Both the position numbers and the translations under genes were made by a program. From assembly GCA_008360955.1 (NCBI GenBank), contig LUCM01000849.1, positions 1-64,000 of the forward strand: a DNA stretch of 64,000 bases. Direction: 5' to 3'. Source of the stretch: Fasciolopsis buskii. Lineage: Eukaryota; Platyhelminthes; Trematoda; Plagiorchiida; Fasciolidae. Shown piece after piece: positions 49,291 to 60,990 of the stretch; positions within the stretch are counted from its first letter, which is position 1; each line of letters begins with the position of its first letter. The notes below the pieces were generated by a model. The model was not told the origin of the DNA. It was given only the letters and a program-made list of their open reading frames with translations, and ran no database searches.

Positions 49291-51004
49291 AAGATGCAGT
49301 GCAAAAGCATTAAATCAGGTATGGTAACAACAATTAGACAAATCTGTCACAAAGAAGTACGAGGTCCACACAAAAGTGACACTTATTAATTTATTCGTGG
49401 TTTTCACAATTTCATTTTACGAAATTGGCTGACTGGCCGCTTTCTATGTCTAAGTGTCGCAAGAGTGTCGTATTCCCGGATATTTTCTGTCAGTGTTCCA
49501 CCTGATTTAAATATATGATTCATCCTCCTACTTCTTCTGCATCTAAGAGCCACCACCCCTGGACCAACCGTCTCTGACTTTGTGAATATCTTTAAGAATC
49601 CCACTTTTGTATTATTGGCGAGCTTATATTTTCCCCCTCCCCCTTTCCACGAACGCACCATCTTTTGGAAGACTGAGATTTCTCGATTGCACATTGGAAG
49701 GAGTCACAATCGTGATCTTCAAGCCCGCTTACCACGGTTTTAACCATATGACAATCAGGAACTCGGTAACAGAGCAAACGTTTGCCCTGTCCTGGTGTAT
49801 GTTGTATACATTGTTCACATAGCTGTCAGATAATTACGTTCTTTTTCTAAAACCTATTTTACCTGATTTGCATATGAACTAACCTGACATTAGGATTAAG
49901 AAGCACCTGAGGCTAGCTATTTGATGGAGATTGCCCAAGATAACTCTGAAGTGATAAGACTAAAATATTACAGTGCTAGAAAATAGGACGATACGAAATG
50001 ACAATGAGGTTCTTGCAAATTGTGATGTACATTAATGTAGTAGGATGCATTCTCGTAAAAAAGAGTGCCCTGAATTTTGTACAGAAAGGTAAAGTCATGT
50101 GAAGTCCTCCATAAGACATCTGTTGATCCATCATAAAAGATTGCCCACAGTAGCCATCATTAGCCTGGATAGAGACTATTTTGCAGCAATATAGTTCTGG
50201 GAAAATTCAAATTATCCGGTTGAGCAACACTTTACGACCCAAGGTCAGACACTGATTACAGTCGGTCAAACACGACAGATGTCACAAATCCGAATTCGGA
50301 AAGTGCTGACCATCCACGAGATTCAACCCAATCACGGGTACATTCCATTAATGTCTGTTGTGCTAGCTCGAACGGATGACCCACGAGTCCACGCCAAATG
50401 GGCCGCGGATTGCAGGATCCCAAAATTCTGCAGGTTACGTGGCGTCAGATATAATCAGCATTAGTTCGATCCCAGAAGCAGAACAACGGAACAGTAGCAG
50501 ATATGAACGTTTATTGAACAGTCGGCAGTATTAAAACGACCAAAACCTGTTCTAAAATCGCAACAGACTTGTGAAAAGCAAAAAAAGTTCAATCATCCAT
50601 AAGTTACGCTGGTTTAACAGTTGATTGATGAACGGCAATCGGTCGGAATCTGAACAGAAAGAGACAAGTATGTAACAATTCATTCATACCAGCAGGGTAA
50701 CAATTACCGCGAATTGGTCCAGTTCAAGAAAACACGACCTTTTCACGTGAACATGATGTGTTTAGTGGATCGATTGTGAGATCTGACGGGATGATAGCTG
50801 TGCGACCACTCAAACTGAAGTTCGGATGAACAAAGAGCGGCCACTGGATGATTGGTGGAAACAGTCCCATGACGTTCAGGATAGAAAAACGTGAACATGC
50901 AAACGCACTGAAGTGAAATCAGCGTAGTTCTCAACAGCTCGAATTCTGACAGGACCGGGACAAAGGAAACTGACAGCTCAGAGTGTTTGTTCAAGCGTAA
51001 GAGT

Positions 51005-51028
51005 GAGGGTGTGTGCGTGTGTGTGAAT
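51005..51028 (+). repeat. Short GT microsatellite
   Basis: GGTGTGTGCGTGTGTGTG. Translated on the minus strand it gives the THTHT run inside the longest open frame of the window. Confidence 0.8.
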
Positions 51029-53618
51029 GGCACATGTACGTTTGCACGTGCGGCTGAGCTTGTTTCGTATGGTCGAACATGTAACTGAGCGTACACCATT
51101 ATTGATCCGCCTTTGAGGCTTTGCGGCTCATCGGTTATTCTGAATCCGTGAAATGCTCCTATGTTTGGGTTCGAATTTTGTAGTGGAAAAAGAATGACAG
51201 CGTTTTTGTCTAATGCGTATGCTCGCGCTTGACAGCAAATTATAACCGAAAATCCATGCAATCTAAGATTCGCAATGACGTGGTTTGAACAAGACATAAC
51301 TGTATCGCATGTCTATCTGGGATGACCTTACTTTTAAAATTTAAATATCCAGGATGGACAAACATTGAGTGAATAGTCGTCAGTACACATCTCACAATAT
51401 CTCCGAAGTTAAGTACTTCTCAAATTTGGATCTTCGGACCTCATACGTCAAGCTGTACTACTCCGCTAGTCCTTCATTCACTGACTCATACACCAAATCG
51501 TCACATAATGTATGAATCTGGCGCCTCAGGCCCGGGTGTTGCTTCCTGCTGACCAGAGGCTACTTGCAAGTACATATTGCTTCTAACTTTCCGATCAACG
51601 CTGTAGGTCGCCTTGAAGACCACGCTGGTAGCCTATCTTTCCTCTCAACTCTGATAGTGTTCGTGTAGCATCTTATTAGCTTTCAGAAAATCCAACAGGG
51701 TCAACTTTTGCGCTTCACACAGGCCATCCGGCATAAATGCTTCAGTAAATGTGTGCTTATGGATGTGCAAGCTACCAACATGTAGAACCTGCGACCTTAC
51801 AGTACATGTGAAATGGTATATGCGTCACCCCGATAGATGTAGTTAGAGAGTAGTTCTCAACATTTGTGAGTGCTCACATAATTGACCAAATATGTGGACG
51901 ATATGAATAGACACTTGTCTGTGAAACGATGGGATCACACGCGTTCGTGAATGTTCTTCTGTAGTTTCTACCCAATTCAAATTTCGCTATCATGGAGTGA
52001 CAGCTTTGATATTTAGTGGCTAAAGCTCCAGTTAGTGAGCGCGTTCCAGATGGAAACCCATGTGGCACAGTTCATCTGGAGCAGTCAATTATTTGTTAGG
52101 CTCATTCCATAAAGAGGTTCCTTTGAATAACTGTTACTTAATGTGGCGGCAATTCACCCATTGATTTTGGACTTGTCAGGAAACGAAAATATAGAAATGC
52201 CTTCAAACTGCAAACGTAAGAAATCTAAACTGAGGCATCACTGTAATGGGAGAAACCAGTATACTTAAGTGGGTAAGCGACTAGTTACTTAGTACATTAT
52301 AGTCACCTGGTTCCCTTTTCGAGTTTGCGTCAAAACGACAAAGACGCCTCCTAGTATTCATGCATGCTTGGTGCATGAAACCGGTGACTCTGGGAAGACA
52401 GGAATCTGATTACCATTAGGGATAAGAACATAGTCGACGTCCTATCCAGTATGATGATTTTAATGAGGTAATTCGTGAAAATGAGATTGTTTGTCTGTCC
52501 ATTGATTGCCAGTCGCCCAATGCATGCCACTTTGCATCCTCAGAAGGCGATTATTAGAAATTGTTAATGTGAGCTTTATGACCCAGAGAGCGTAATGCTT
52601 GATCGTAGCTGGGAAGAAATGACCAGACTGTGCCATCAGTCACGACGGATCAGAAAACCAGGCAAGCGGTGTTCTTGACTAGGTTCGACAAAACTGTAGT
52701 GGACATCATAGCGCTTGGTGCGCTATGTCAGACCAAGGAGTTGGTTTGGCTATCGTGATGGGTGTTGTTTAACGGATGAACGAATATGTGAACATAGATG
52801 GCGGGAGAAAAATCATTCCAAAAATCTTATTTGCTTTTTTTAACGTCACTATAAACCGGCGTGAAGAAACAAATGAACGATCTACGCAAAGCAGGAATGC
52901 ATTCGTGGTATGATCACATAGAATGTATCAAAATTTTACTGCTTATTTGCTCCAAGCTTATCTATGTCTTGCAACCCGATCACCCTCAAAGCAAATTTCA
53001 ATCCAGTTTTCTTTCAGTTATCTAGTCTCACTTCAAGTTACACTGAGATACACACATCCTCGATGGCAATTATGAGGGAGTTTACCTAGTTCGGGAGAAG
53101 AACACCTGAACATTGCAGCATTAGGTGTTTCCAACTGGCATCATCTGCTCAGATTCAGACAATATAGAAAATTTTTATGCGAAGAAAAAATAAGAAAATT
53201 TGCAAAGTCGGCAAACCCCGAGGGTATACCGGCGTAGGCCCAAAAAATGGACACATTAATTTACTTTGGCAGTGAGCACGCAAAAAGTGAATGGTCTACA
53301 TTGTAAAGTTTCCCTCATTGATACGCCAGTCAGACTGTTCGATAATGTTTAGCTATAGACTGCAGAAAGGCTGAAAAATTTTCAGGCTAACTTCGACGTA
53401 TACAATCAGATGTACAAAGTTGGATGAAATTGTAACAGCACAGAATTCATGAAAATATTCATCATTTGATGCCAACGCTAATCACGCCTTTAAGAATCTA
53501 TGGAAACACTGTATGGCTGTGCCATCCATGTTAAGAATCATCATCAGTATATGAAAAGCGACTGTTGGGTTCCAGCAGCCCATGTCTTTGCACGTCAATA
53601 ACAAAGAATCACAAATTC

Positions 53619-53840
53619 ATGTGCTGAAGTTCAGCAAACCGTTTAGAGCTTTCCCGGTAGCGTAATTTATAAGGCGTTCTACTCACGGTCGTTCATCCCG
53701 GGTCCGCATCCCAGTTTAGGCGCAGTGGATTTGCACTGCCAACTATTCCTAACAAGAAGGAAACAGGGATACAGTGCTTCCATAATTTTCTACTAGTGAG
53801 TTGAGCTTTGATATCACATGAGGAGTGCTTTCTTGAAACC
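53619..53840 (+). mobile_element. SINE-A copy (5'-truncated, with head and tail)
   Basis: Co-linear with the array unit from the GTGCTGAAGTTCAGCAAACC block on. The tRNA-like head has CCCGGTAGCGTAATTTATAAGG (A box mutated) and CCCGGGTCCGC. The ribozyme region has a destroyed core (GCCAACTATTCC) although CAGTGC and the stem II sequence remain. The tail ends near 53840. Confidence 0.8.
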
Positions 53841-56437
53841 ATATAATCTCTTAATAAATCTGGCCAACTCAGAATCCATTGAACGAATCCAGTTCACAGT
53901 CAGGTGTGGAAGCCTAGCAATCAATAAGAGTACTCAAGGAGTAAGGAACTGTTTTTAAAGTACCCCGTAATTTATCGCGGTCGTGCTGTCACTCGTATTT
54001 GGGCAGATATGGTTCATTCATCCATCGTTACTGAAAACACAACATTGGCAACAAAAAGCTATCAATCTGTTACCATGCTACTAGAATGCATTAAGGACTG
54101 AATGATTCATGACAAACATGACGGTTTAGACACGCTGATTATAATGTGTTCAATATAACGTCAGGTTTAGATATTCGCCCTTCGATCCCCAGAACACCAA
54201 GAAATGCAGTCGACGGAGTCATTTATCTCGAGTCCAAATATTAAGTTGTGTATTTCACGTTTTAATTAAGCAAAACTTGGAATACGCGCTTGGCTAGACA
54301 ACAGGATAGCTCATGCTGCTCCAAAATTACGGCATTAACTTCGGAGTTGAATGAATTCAACGCAGCTCCGTGTTCATAATGTAAGAGAACTAAACTTCAA
54401 AAACTGTCTATTCGCTTCAACTTGTTAAGAATGAGAACGGGATCGACTTACTTGTTTTTACGATATATTCCCAGGTGAAACTGACCTGAATGGATTGTGA
54501 ATTTGACAGCAAGTAAAAGTTCGGGCAACGGGTGTTAATTCCAATAAAAGCTTATCCATCGAGTGGTCAAAAATGATCAGGAACACGTGTGGCTATTCCT
54601 GATGAATCAAAGTGACTCAATTTACTGGCAAACAGAGGTTTGCAAAAATTTTCTAGATTTAATAAAGCTTTTTACCCAATTTACCTACTACTATTCATTG
54701 GGTGTATTTTTCCACTTTTGAAATGGAAATTATTCCCTACATGCATACAAAACTTACCAGCACGTAGTCGCTGTACAGATTCATCTGACGGTCTCCGGAA
54801 GTGGTTTTCCCATTTTGAGGAGCCGTTAGGTCATAGGAGAGCAATATTTCACCGTGTCACTCATCAGCTCGATAGGCGAAAATTTCATCTCCGGAAAGAC
54901 CTAACGTGACCGGCAAGTGAATGACAAAACTGAACCTGACCACATCATTTTATAATAATATCAGAAAAGACCGGATTCCTCAACGACGAGATTCAGTCCT
55001 ACGAATGCCGGTCACTTAAGGTCCCAGTTCCTGATTAAGTGTGAAAATTGGGGTGAAATAATGCTATCTCATAAGTGTGTGAGCAGACCGGAAAAAGCGA
55101 GATCGGATCGTATAATGTTGGAAGAAACTTACCCGCATATTTTGGTCGTTTCGAAATTGTTTCAGAAATCGATTCTAGCGCGGGTAATGCTAAACATCAG
55201 ATCCGCCTCACATTTTTAAAATGATTGACGTCATGGTAACGAATTCTGAACCATCACTAGGATTCTTCCTACTTGCCTCGAAAGCAAACTAAAGTGTTTA
55301 CTAATTCTGATTGGACCAGGGTAGATAATTTTTGAATTCGGAGGCAGTACAGGGTAATCTGCTGTCGCTGGGCTCGCTATGACATCTGAACTATTGCGAC
55401 CTTTTGTGTGATTTTTTCTTTCATTCTAACTTTAAGGATCATGGATTTTGGTCCCTACTGTGTGTGTGTGATGGGCCCTAGTGGTTGTAGATGATACCCG
55501 CTTAACTTCAATCATCCTTCAAGCATGTCATAAAAGAAAGTGGTCTTTAATTTTGAAGAACGATAATTTATAAAGTGTCCTAATTATATATATGCCAATC
55601 TAGGAAAGGTTGGTTTCACATCGCGTTGTTTGAGTTAACCGACGCTGAAACTTCCTGGCGATTGTTGTCGTTATTTCTCTTGGGGGAAACAACTGAGGTT
55701 TCTCACATAACCAGTAAAGACCAGCAAGTCTCTGTTATGACACTGAAACTGAGAATGAGATAACCCAACATTATATATTGCAATCGGCAAATGGATTCAT
55801 TTGGCGTTTGCAAATATGCAAAGCATATGGGATCTCGACTGAGACAGTCAAATTCGGTATGAATGTCAAACAGTTCTTCCGGGTGAAGTTGCTTTCCTTT
55901 GAAGTCCGTATCAATACAAAAGGTCATTATCTACGGGACGAAATTGAACAAATTGTTTTACGTTTAAATGGTTTTTGAATCCGAAAATTCTGAGCGCTAG
56001 CCAACAAAATAAATAGATTGTCGAAATAAAACTCCTGTTAATCCAAGTAATTAAGATCAGCAAGCTTTTGACGATCTACGGATGTTCCAGTTGAGCGGCA
56101 CATGAAGCGCTTCATAAATTTTGATTCTTTTATGTAGAATAGCGTAAAATATTTTTGATATGTTCTCTTGACATGTATATTTCAATGGTCAGTGACGATA
56201 AGACAGTGTTTTCAATTCATTCTAATCTAGTGTTCTTTGTTTTCACTAGTGTGTTTTGCGTATGGATAGAGAAGCCAAATTCCCCATGGAGTGCATGACA
56301 GGTATCGAAATTACTGCCGCTTATCAGGTATCGTTACCCGGGAATCTCCGGTTCAGCCATCCTTATACGTGAGCAACCTTTGATTAATTTGTACTTAAAT
56401 CTCAGCTGAATTGATAGAAGAGTGAACAGATAAGTTA

Positions 56438-56505
56438 ATTTGAGAATCACGTCACGATTCGCTGGTGTTCTTTTGTCTGTCAGGAAAGGCTGACCTTTAG
56501 AACGA
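56438..56505 (+). repeat. Solo terminal-repeat fragment related to the TTAA element
   Basis: Carries the ordered blocks GAGAATCAC, a GATTCG block, TGTCAGGAAAGG and GACCTTTAGAA, matching the first ~65 bp of the element end at 12508. No inverted partner is evident within the next few hundred bases. Confidence 0.45.
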
Positions 56506-57412
56506 AGATATGCGGCCGGAAAGTATGGGGTTTTGCTGTCAGATTAACTTATCGGAAACTTTTTCGGTAAAAATCAAAACTGTTCTGCTGATCTTGACGC
56601 TTTATACGCAGTTTGTCAGTTCACTTGCAGTTGCTTTGACGTAAACACTGACGGAAAGGAATGTTATTTGATTCAACGAGTGCCACAGCGTACACCGAAA
56701 TAGTTGGAGAAATCGACGGCACAGCCTTACGTGACCTCACATGCGGAAGCATTATCATTTGCGAGGTGCCCGGCCACATTTGACTTAAACCCGGTCTTTC
56801 AGTATACTAGCGCCGAATACAAACACGAACTATCGCCTTTCAGTAAGGCAATGCTTATCAACAGGCATCATGCAACCCCGTGCGCACAAAAGCGGTTGAT
56901 CATGAGTATCAGTCTACTTAGGCATTAAGCGACACGACGTTCTTCCCTGTCACCCCAGTGCATCGGTACTTGGGCATACGAAACTTCGTACCAGGCTTAA
57001 TCCAGTGTGTTCCTCACAATTTATTGTCGACAAATTGTAGTGTTTTACGTATATAGTGAGAAGGAGTACGGAAATCTTTGAATGTTGCGAAGTCTTCTCT
57101 TTGTCTTGACACATTGCAAAAAGGGGATTCGATACTTTGAATCAATAATAACCACTGCCCTTTGTGGAAAAAACGAACGAAAAACTCAACCAAGACGAAT
57201 CAGAAGCATCCGACTATCCCTTTCAAGTCAACAATTTAGCTGAAATGATAATAATAGCATTACAGTACTGAAAGGACCGCTTCTCTTTTGTAAAACAAAG
57301 GAGAAAAATACCCGAGTTTCATTGATTTACTGTTGACCTACATTCATTTTGCTTTTGGATAAAATCAACTAGATAGACCCCAGTTCCATTTCCAGTTAGA
57401 TTACAGGACTAT

Positions 57413-57654
57413 GCGCTGGGATGTCTGATCTTCCAGGTTCTTGCACCGAGAGCTCCTTGGATCTAACGGTGCTTCGACAACAGGAGGGTGGAAAACCCTC
57501 TTCAGTTCCCACAACGGAGATACAATTACTGAGATACTTTCTTCTCGACCATCTCCTCAACCTCACAATTCACACACTGTCCCCTCCAAACACAGCTAGC
57601 CATGAATTGTCTAGTCTTCCTTTGAATTCGTGCACTGACCCCGTTTCCGGATGA
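57413..57654 (+). CDS. Weak terminal-exon candidate
   Basis: An acceptor-like CAGTTAGATTACAG precedes an open frame that reads through MSDLPGSCTESSLDLTVL and a leucine-rich stretch to a TGA at 57652-57654, about 80 codons. No AATAAA close by and no recognised domain. Confidence 0.2.
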
Positions 57655-58424
57655 AATGAATTCTCAGATTTCGAGAACACATGCTAGAATAGTCACCCTG
57701 AACACGAAGTAAATTAGTGGCAAAAGCTCTGCAATCAGAACTGAAAACGTCATGTTGTGACTCTCCCATCCTTTGGTGTGCAGTAAAAGGACAATCGATG
57801 ACAACATCCATTTGTGTCTGGTGAAGCAGACGAAGAGAAACATTTGCTGCTATGGCCTGGACCGGTCATTTAGCCATCAAACTTGTACCCCGGCGACCAT
57901 CTCCCGTTCCAACTAACTATCGTAAGAATAGCCATGTCAAGCTGACAGGAAAGTAGCCAAGATCGAATCGCTTATATTGATATTCAATAAGCAACACCTA
58001 CGGCTCGACGCCTTCGATGGCCGTTTTGGTCTAATGCATTTCATTGACTTTCTCATGAGACGTTCTCGGTCAGGCTATCAACTGACGTTATTGGTGTGAT
58101 TTCACCAGAGAAGTGTCGATGTTTAACCAGAGGAATAGATATGTCAAATCAAAATCACTACTCTTGCAATGTGCATCAAAATTTAAATCACTGCATTCCA
58201 ACTATAACGGTGTATAGGCACAAAGTCAGATACATCGTTTTTATGCTTCCTTTACTTGACGGACTGATCTGAGCTGATCGAATTTACGAAGGGAACCAGG
58301 CCGACCGATTCATGTTCGACTGTAAACGTGGTGTTCGTCCTAGTGAATTTGCAAACTTAGACCGTCAGGAAAAGTTTCTTAACTTATGTCGCATATAGGT
58401 TTCAAGAGATTCAGTTATGGGCAG

Positions 58425-58427
58425 TAA

Positions 58428-58463
<36 letters not shown>

Positions 58464-58478
58464 CGTAATAGCAGCAGT
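58425..58478 (+). repeat. AGT trinucleotide microsatellite
   Basis: About eleven uninterrupted AGT units (58428-58461), then AGC/AGT units. The poly-leucine minus-strand frame here is its translation. Confidence 0.95.
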
Positions 58479-59233
58479 AGTTGTTCTTGTAGCACTTGAA
58501 ATGGAATAATGGCCAGAAGATAGCTTCATAATGTCGCACGAATGGCGCAGTTGGTAATTTGTGTAGGGAATGATCGAATATGAAGAGCCTACGTCCAGTA
58601 CAGCACTTTCAAACATGAGGGCCCTGTGTATAGCTTAACTTTTCGTTAGGAGGCATCATTGATGCGCATTTATAGTGGAAAAAGAGAAGTAAACCTGATA
58701 AAACTGACTGTGAATCAGAACTCCCTGTCGTTTGATTATCCAGCATGGACCTGAATGATTCATTTGAATTCAACATCACTAGTTCGGCTGATCCTCTCAA
58801 AACACTGGGCTTGCAGGATAGACGGTTCCGGTGAAAACGGCCCAAATATGAGAACAGGCTTCGGAAATAACGTGCAGGATATGACTACTTGACCGAGATC
58901 AATAAGCATTGTGAGATTAGATTTTACAGCCTACCCTAAGACGACCGTCGGTAATGTATGATAAATTATTTTATTCTCAGACCCCAGTTCCGACTGTTCA
59001 TGTAGGCTCGGCCGAAAACTCTCAGAATTACTGCATGAACTGGTTTTTATTCATCATTGAAGCAGACGGAGAAAAATCGGTGACTTCAAAGTAAACCACT
59101 CAATCAGGACAGCACAAAATTGTAGTTCACTTCGAACTGATTGAATTCATTTCGAGTCTGCATTTGTTGAATTTTAATCTTATGCATATTTACTTTCTCC
59201 AGCTGTTGTTTCTCGTTCTATAGAATCACAATT

Positions 59234-59499
59234 AATGGAATATTGTGACATTTTGTTTGTTTTCATGAAATAATTCACCATGTGATATCACCGCTCAACT
59301 GACCATAAAGAAACCATTGAAGCACTGTATAGCTGTTTCATCCTTGTTAGGAATCATGAGCAGTGCATATGGACCGCGCCCGAACTGGCACGCGAACCCG
59401 GGACGAACGATTGTGAGTCGAACGCCTTAGCCATTACGCTACCGGGCAGGCTCTCCACGGTTTGTTCAACTTCACCACATGAGCACATCTCAGTTGCAC
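59234..59499 (-). mobile_element. SINE-A fragment, left arm of a palindrome
   Basis: Tail, ribozyme region, tRNA-like head and pre-head block read on the minus strand. The 5' module is absent because the palindrome turns at 59499/59500. Two mismatches against the right arm (a G/T and a T/C within 59320-59335). Confidence 0.9.
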
Positions 59500-59765
59500 G
59501 TGCAACTGAGATGTGCTCATGTGGTGAAGTTGAACAAACCGTGGAGAGCCTGCCCGGTAGCGTAATGGCTAAGGCGTTCGACTCACAATCGTTCGTCCCG
59601 GGTTCGCGTGCCAGTTCGGGCGCGGTCCATATGCACTGCTCATGATTCCTAACAAGGATGAAACAGCTGTACAGTGCTTCCATGGTTTCTTTATGGTCAG
59701 TTGAGCGGTGATATCACATGGTGAATTATTTCATGAAAACAAACAAAATGTCACAATATTCCATT
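59500..59765 (+). mobile_element. SINE-A fragment, right arm of a palindrome
   Basis: Plus-strand copy. A box TAGCGTAATGG at 59558-59568, B-box-like GGTTCGCGTGC at 59601-59611, hammerhead-like segment at 59624-59684, and a tail to 59765 that includes a few bases shared with the left arm beyond the element (TGTCACAATATTCCATT). It ends exactly at the single N at 59766. Confidence 0.9.
59624..59684 (+). ncRNA. Hammerhead-like segment with mutated core (SINE-A array type)
   Basis: Stem I is complete: CCAT and GCACTG (59633-59638) pair with CAGTGC (59672-59677) and ATGG. Stem II is UCC/GGA with a UAACAA loop flanked by a U/U. GAAA is at 59660-59663 and the palindromic ACAGCTGT stem III at 59663-59670, with a GTA cleavage triplet. 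The core reads CTCATGA where CTGATGA is required, so the conserved G5 is C and activity should be lost. All five array copies share this change. Confidence 0.7.
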
Positions 59766-59766
59766 N
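59766..59766. other. Single unresolved base (assembly join)
   Basis: The only N in the window. It lies exactly where the palindrome ends and an opposite-orientation SINE-A begins in mid-unit, as expected of a scaffold join or collapsed repeat. Confidence 0.95.
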
Positions 59767-60039
59767 GGGACGAACGATTGTGAGTCGAACGCCTTAGCCA
59801 TTACGCTACCGGGCAGGCTCTCCACGGTTTGTTCAACTTCACCACATGAGCACATCTCAGTTGCACCTATCCGTTGCACACATCCGTCACTGATTTGCAC
59901 GGTTACTGTCCGCTAGCTCACACCGATCGACCCCTACTGATAGATCACTTCTCTGCAGCTAGCCTAAGTACGACCAAGGCTTTGGATATGACCTACACAG
60001 CTTGATTACTTGGTACATGTTAGTAGTAGCAGATTGAAT
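59767..60039 (-). mobile_element. SINE-A array unit 1 (tail missing)
   Basis: Minus strand. Begins at the B-box region directly after the N and runs through head, pre-head block and the complete 5' module, ending at TAGTAGTAGCAGATTGAATG. Head-to-tail with the next unit. Confidence 0.9.
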
Positions 60040-60454
60040 GTTTTTCATGAAATAATTCACCATGTGATATGATCGCTCAACTGAGCATAGAGAAACCATG
60101 GAAGCACTGTACAGCTGTTTCATCCTTGTTAGGAATCATGAGCAGTGCATATGGACCGCGCCCGAACTGGCACGCGAACCCGGGACGAACGATTGTGAGT
60201 CGAACGCCTTAGCCATTACGCTACCGGGCAGGCTCTCCACGGTTTGTTCAACTTCACCACATGAGCACATCTCAGTTGCACCTATCCGTTGCACCTATCC
60301 GTCACTGATTTGCACGGTTACTGTCCCCCAGCTCACACCGATCGACCCCTACTGATAGAAGATTTCTCTGCAGGTAGCCTAAGTACGACCAAGGCTTTGG
60401 ATATGACCTACAGAGCTTGATTACTTGATAAATTTTAATAGTAGGAGATTGAGT
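60040..60454 (-). mobile_element. SINE-A array unit 2 (complete, ~415 bp)
   Basis: The only complete unit of the array. On the minus strand: a 5' module starting ACTCAATCTCCTACTATT, a duplicated GGATAGGTGCAAC motif, the GAAGTTGAACAAACC block, a tRNA-like head with A and B boxes, a ribozyme with CTCATGA core, and a tail ending ATTATTTCATGAAAAA. Its tail joins directly to the 5' module of unit 1. The 85-codon plus-strand frame here (60098-60355) is a shadow. Confidence 0.92.
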
Positions 60455-60574
60455 GTTTCCATGAAATAATTCACCATGTGATATCATCGCTCAACTCACC
60501 ATAAAGAAACGATGGAAACACTGTACAGCTGTTTCATCCCTGTTACGAATCATGAGCAGTGCAGATGGACCGCG
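60455..60574 (-). mobile_element. SINE-A array unit 3 (tail and ribozyme only)
   Basis: Joined head-to-tail to unit 2. Keeps the tail and ribozyme segment (GAATCATGAGCAGTGC on plus), then breaks off after CCGCGCC into unrelated sequence near 60574. Confidence 0.88.
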
Positions 60575-60837
60575 CCTGACAGTGTGAGGTCTCGGTGGTC
60601 TTTCGCTTAGTTCTATCGAACGGTTATTTTAATACACAAAATCTGGGATCAATTGCACCACCGCAAGTATATTGCCTATTCGGAAAGGGTTTGCAAGAAT
60701 TTATCGAATGTAGGATTTGGACTTTTATCAATAAACATAGGTCATGCATAAAATGGTCCATATGGATCTCAAAATCACTTGAAAGTAGTGCGTGAAATTG
60801 ATGTCATTTTAATTTATCAACTTACATTCGAAAGCTG

Positions 60838-60990
60838 GTGTCTCGGTGGCGTTTAGAAAGCCACAGTTCAAACCCTGGAGGGTTCACTGTACGTTTCACG
60901 GGGTGGCTTGAGGTTTGTGTGAATGTTGTGATCCGGAAGACAACCAGTCAGGCCCAGCACGTGATTAACTGTTTCAGAACTATTCTGAAT
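60838..60990 (+). mobile_element. Possible tRNA-like SINE relic
   Basis: TGGTGTCTCGGTGG followed by AGTTCAAACCCTGG about 25 bases on resembles A and B boxes. The body to about 60990 is of unknown origin. Weaker than the 49-kb and 40-kb candidates. Confidence 0.3.

Larger units (their letters stand above)
42023..53618. other. Long stretch without a convincing gene
   Basis: Contains a tRNA-like SINE near 49.1 kb, a GT run near 51.0 kb and several medium open frames (44172-44402, 49404-49694 and 50743-51297, all minus) lacking both splice signals and recognisable domains. The 61-codon minus frame 48600-48785 starts at an ATG in good context (ACAATGG) but has no other support. Confidence 0.5.
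53841..59233. other. Stretch with few recognisable elements
   Basis: Holds the TTAA-element end at 56438, an AGT microsatellite at 58425 and a weak exon candidate at 57413. Otherwise short frames only. Confidence 0.5.

Noticed and set aside
49404..49694. 96-codon lysine/arginine-rich minus frame
   Set aside because: Protein-like in places, but there is no good acceptor or donor and no recognised domain.
50743..51297. 184-codon open frame on minus, the longest in the window
   Set aside because: No recognisable domain and no matching splice or start context. It reads through a GT microsatellite (THTHT), and frames of this length are expected about once by chance in 64 kb.
59354..59683. 109-codon minus frame, and the 85-codon plus frame at 60098-60355 with the same first ~60 residues
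   Set aside because: Both are translations of SINE-A copies and the palindrome, not genes.
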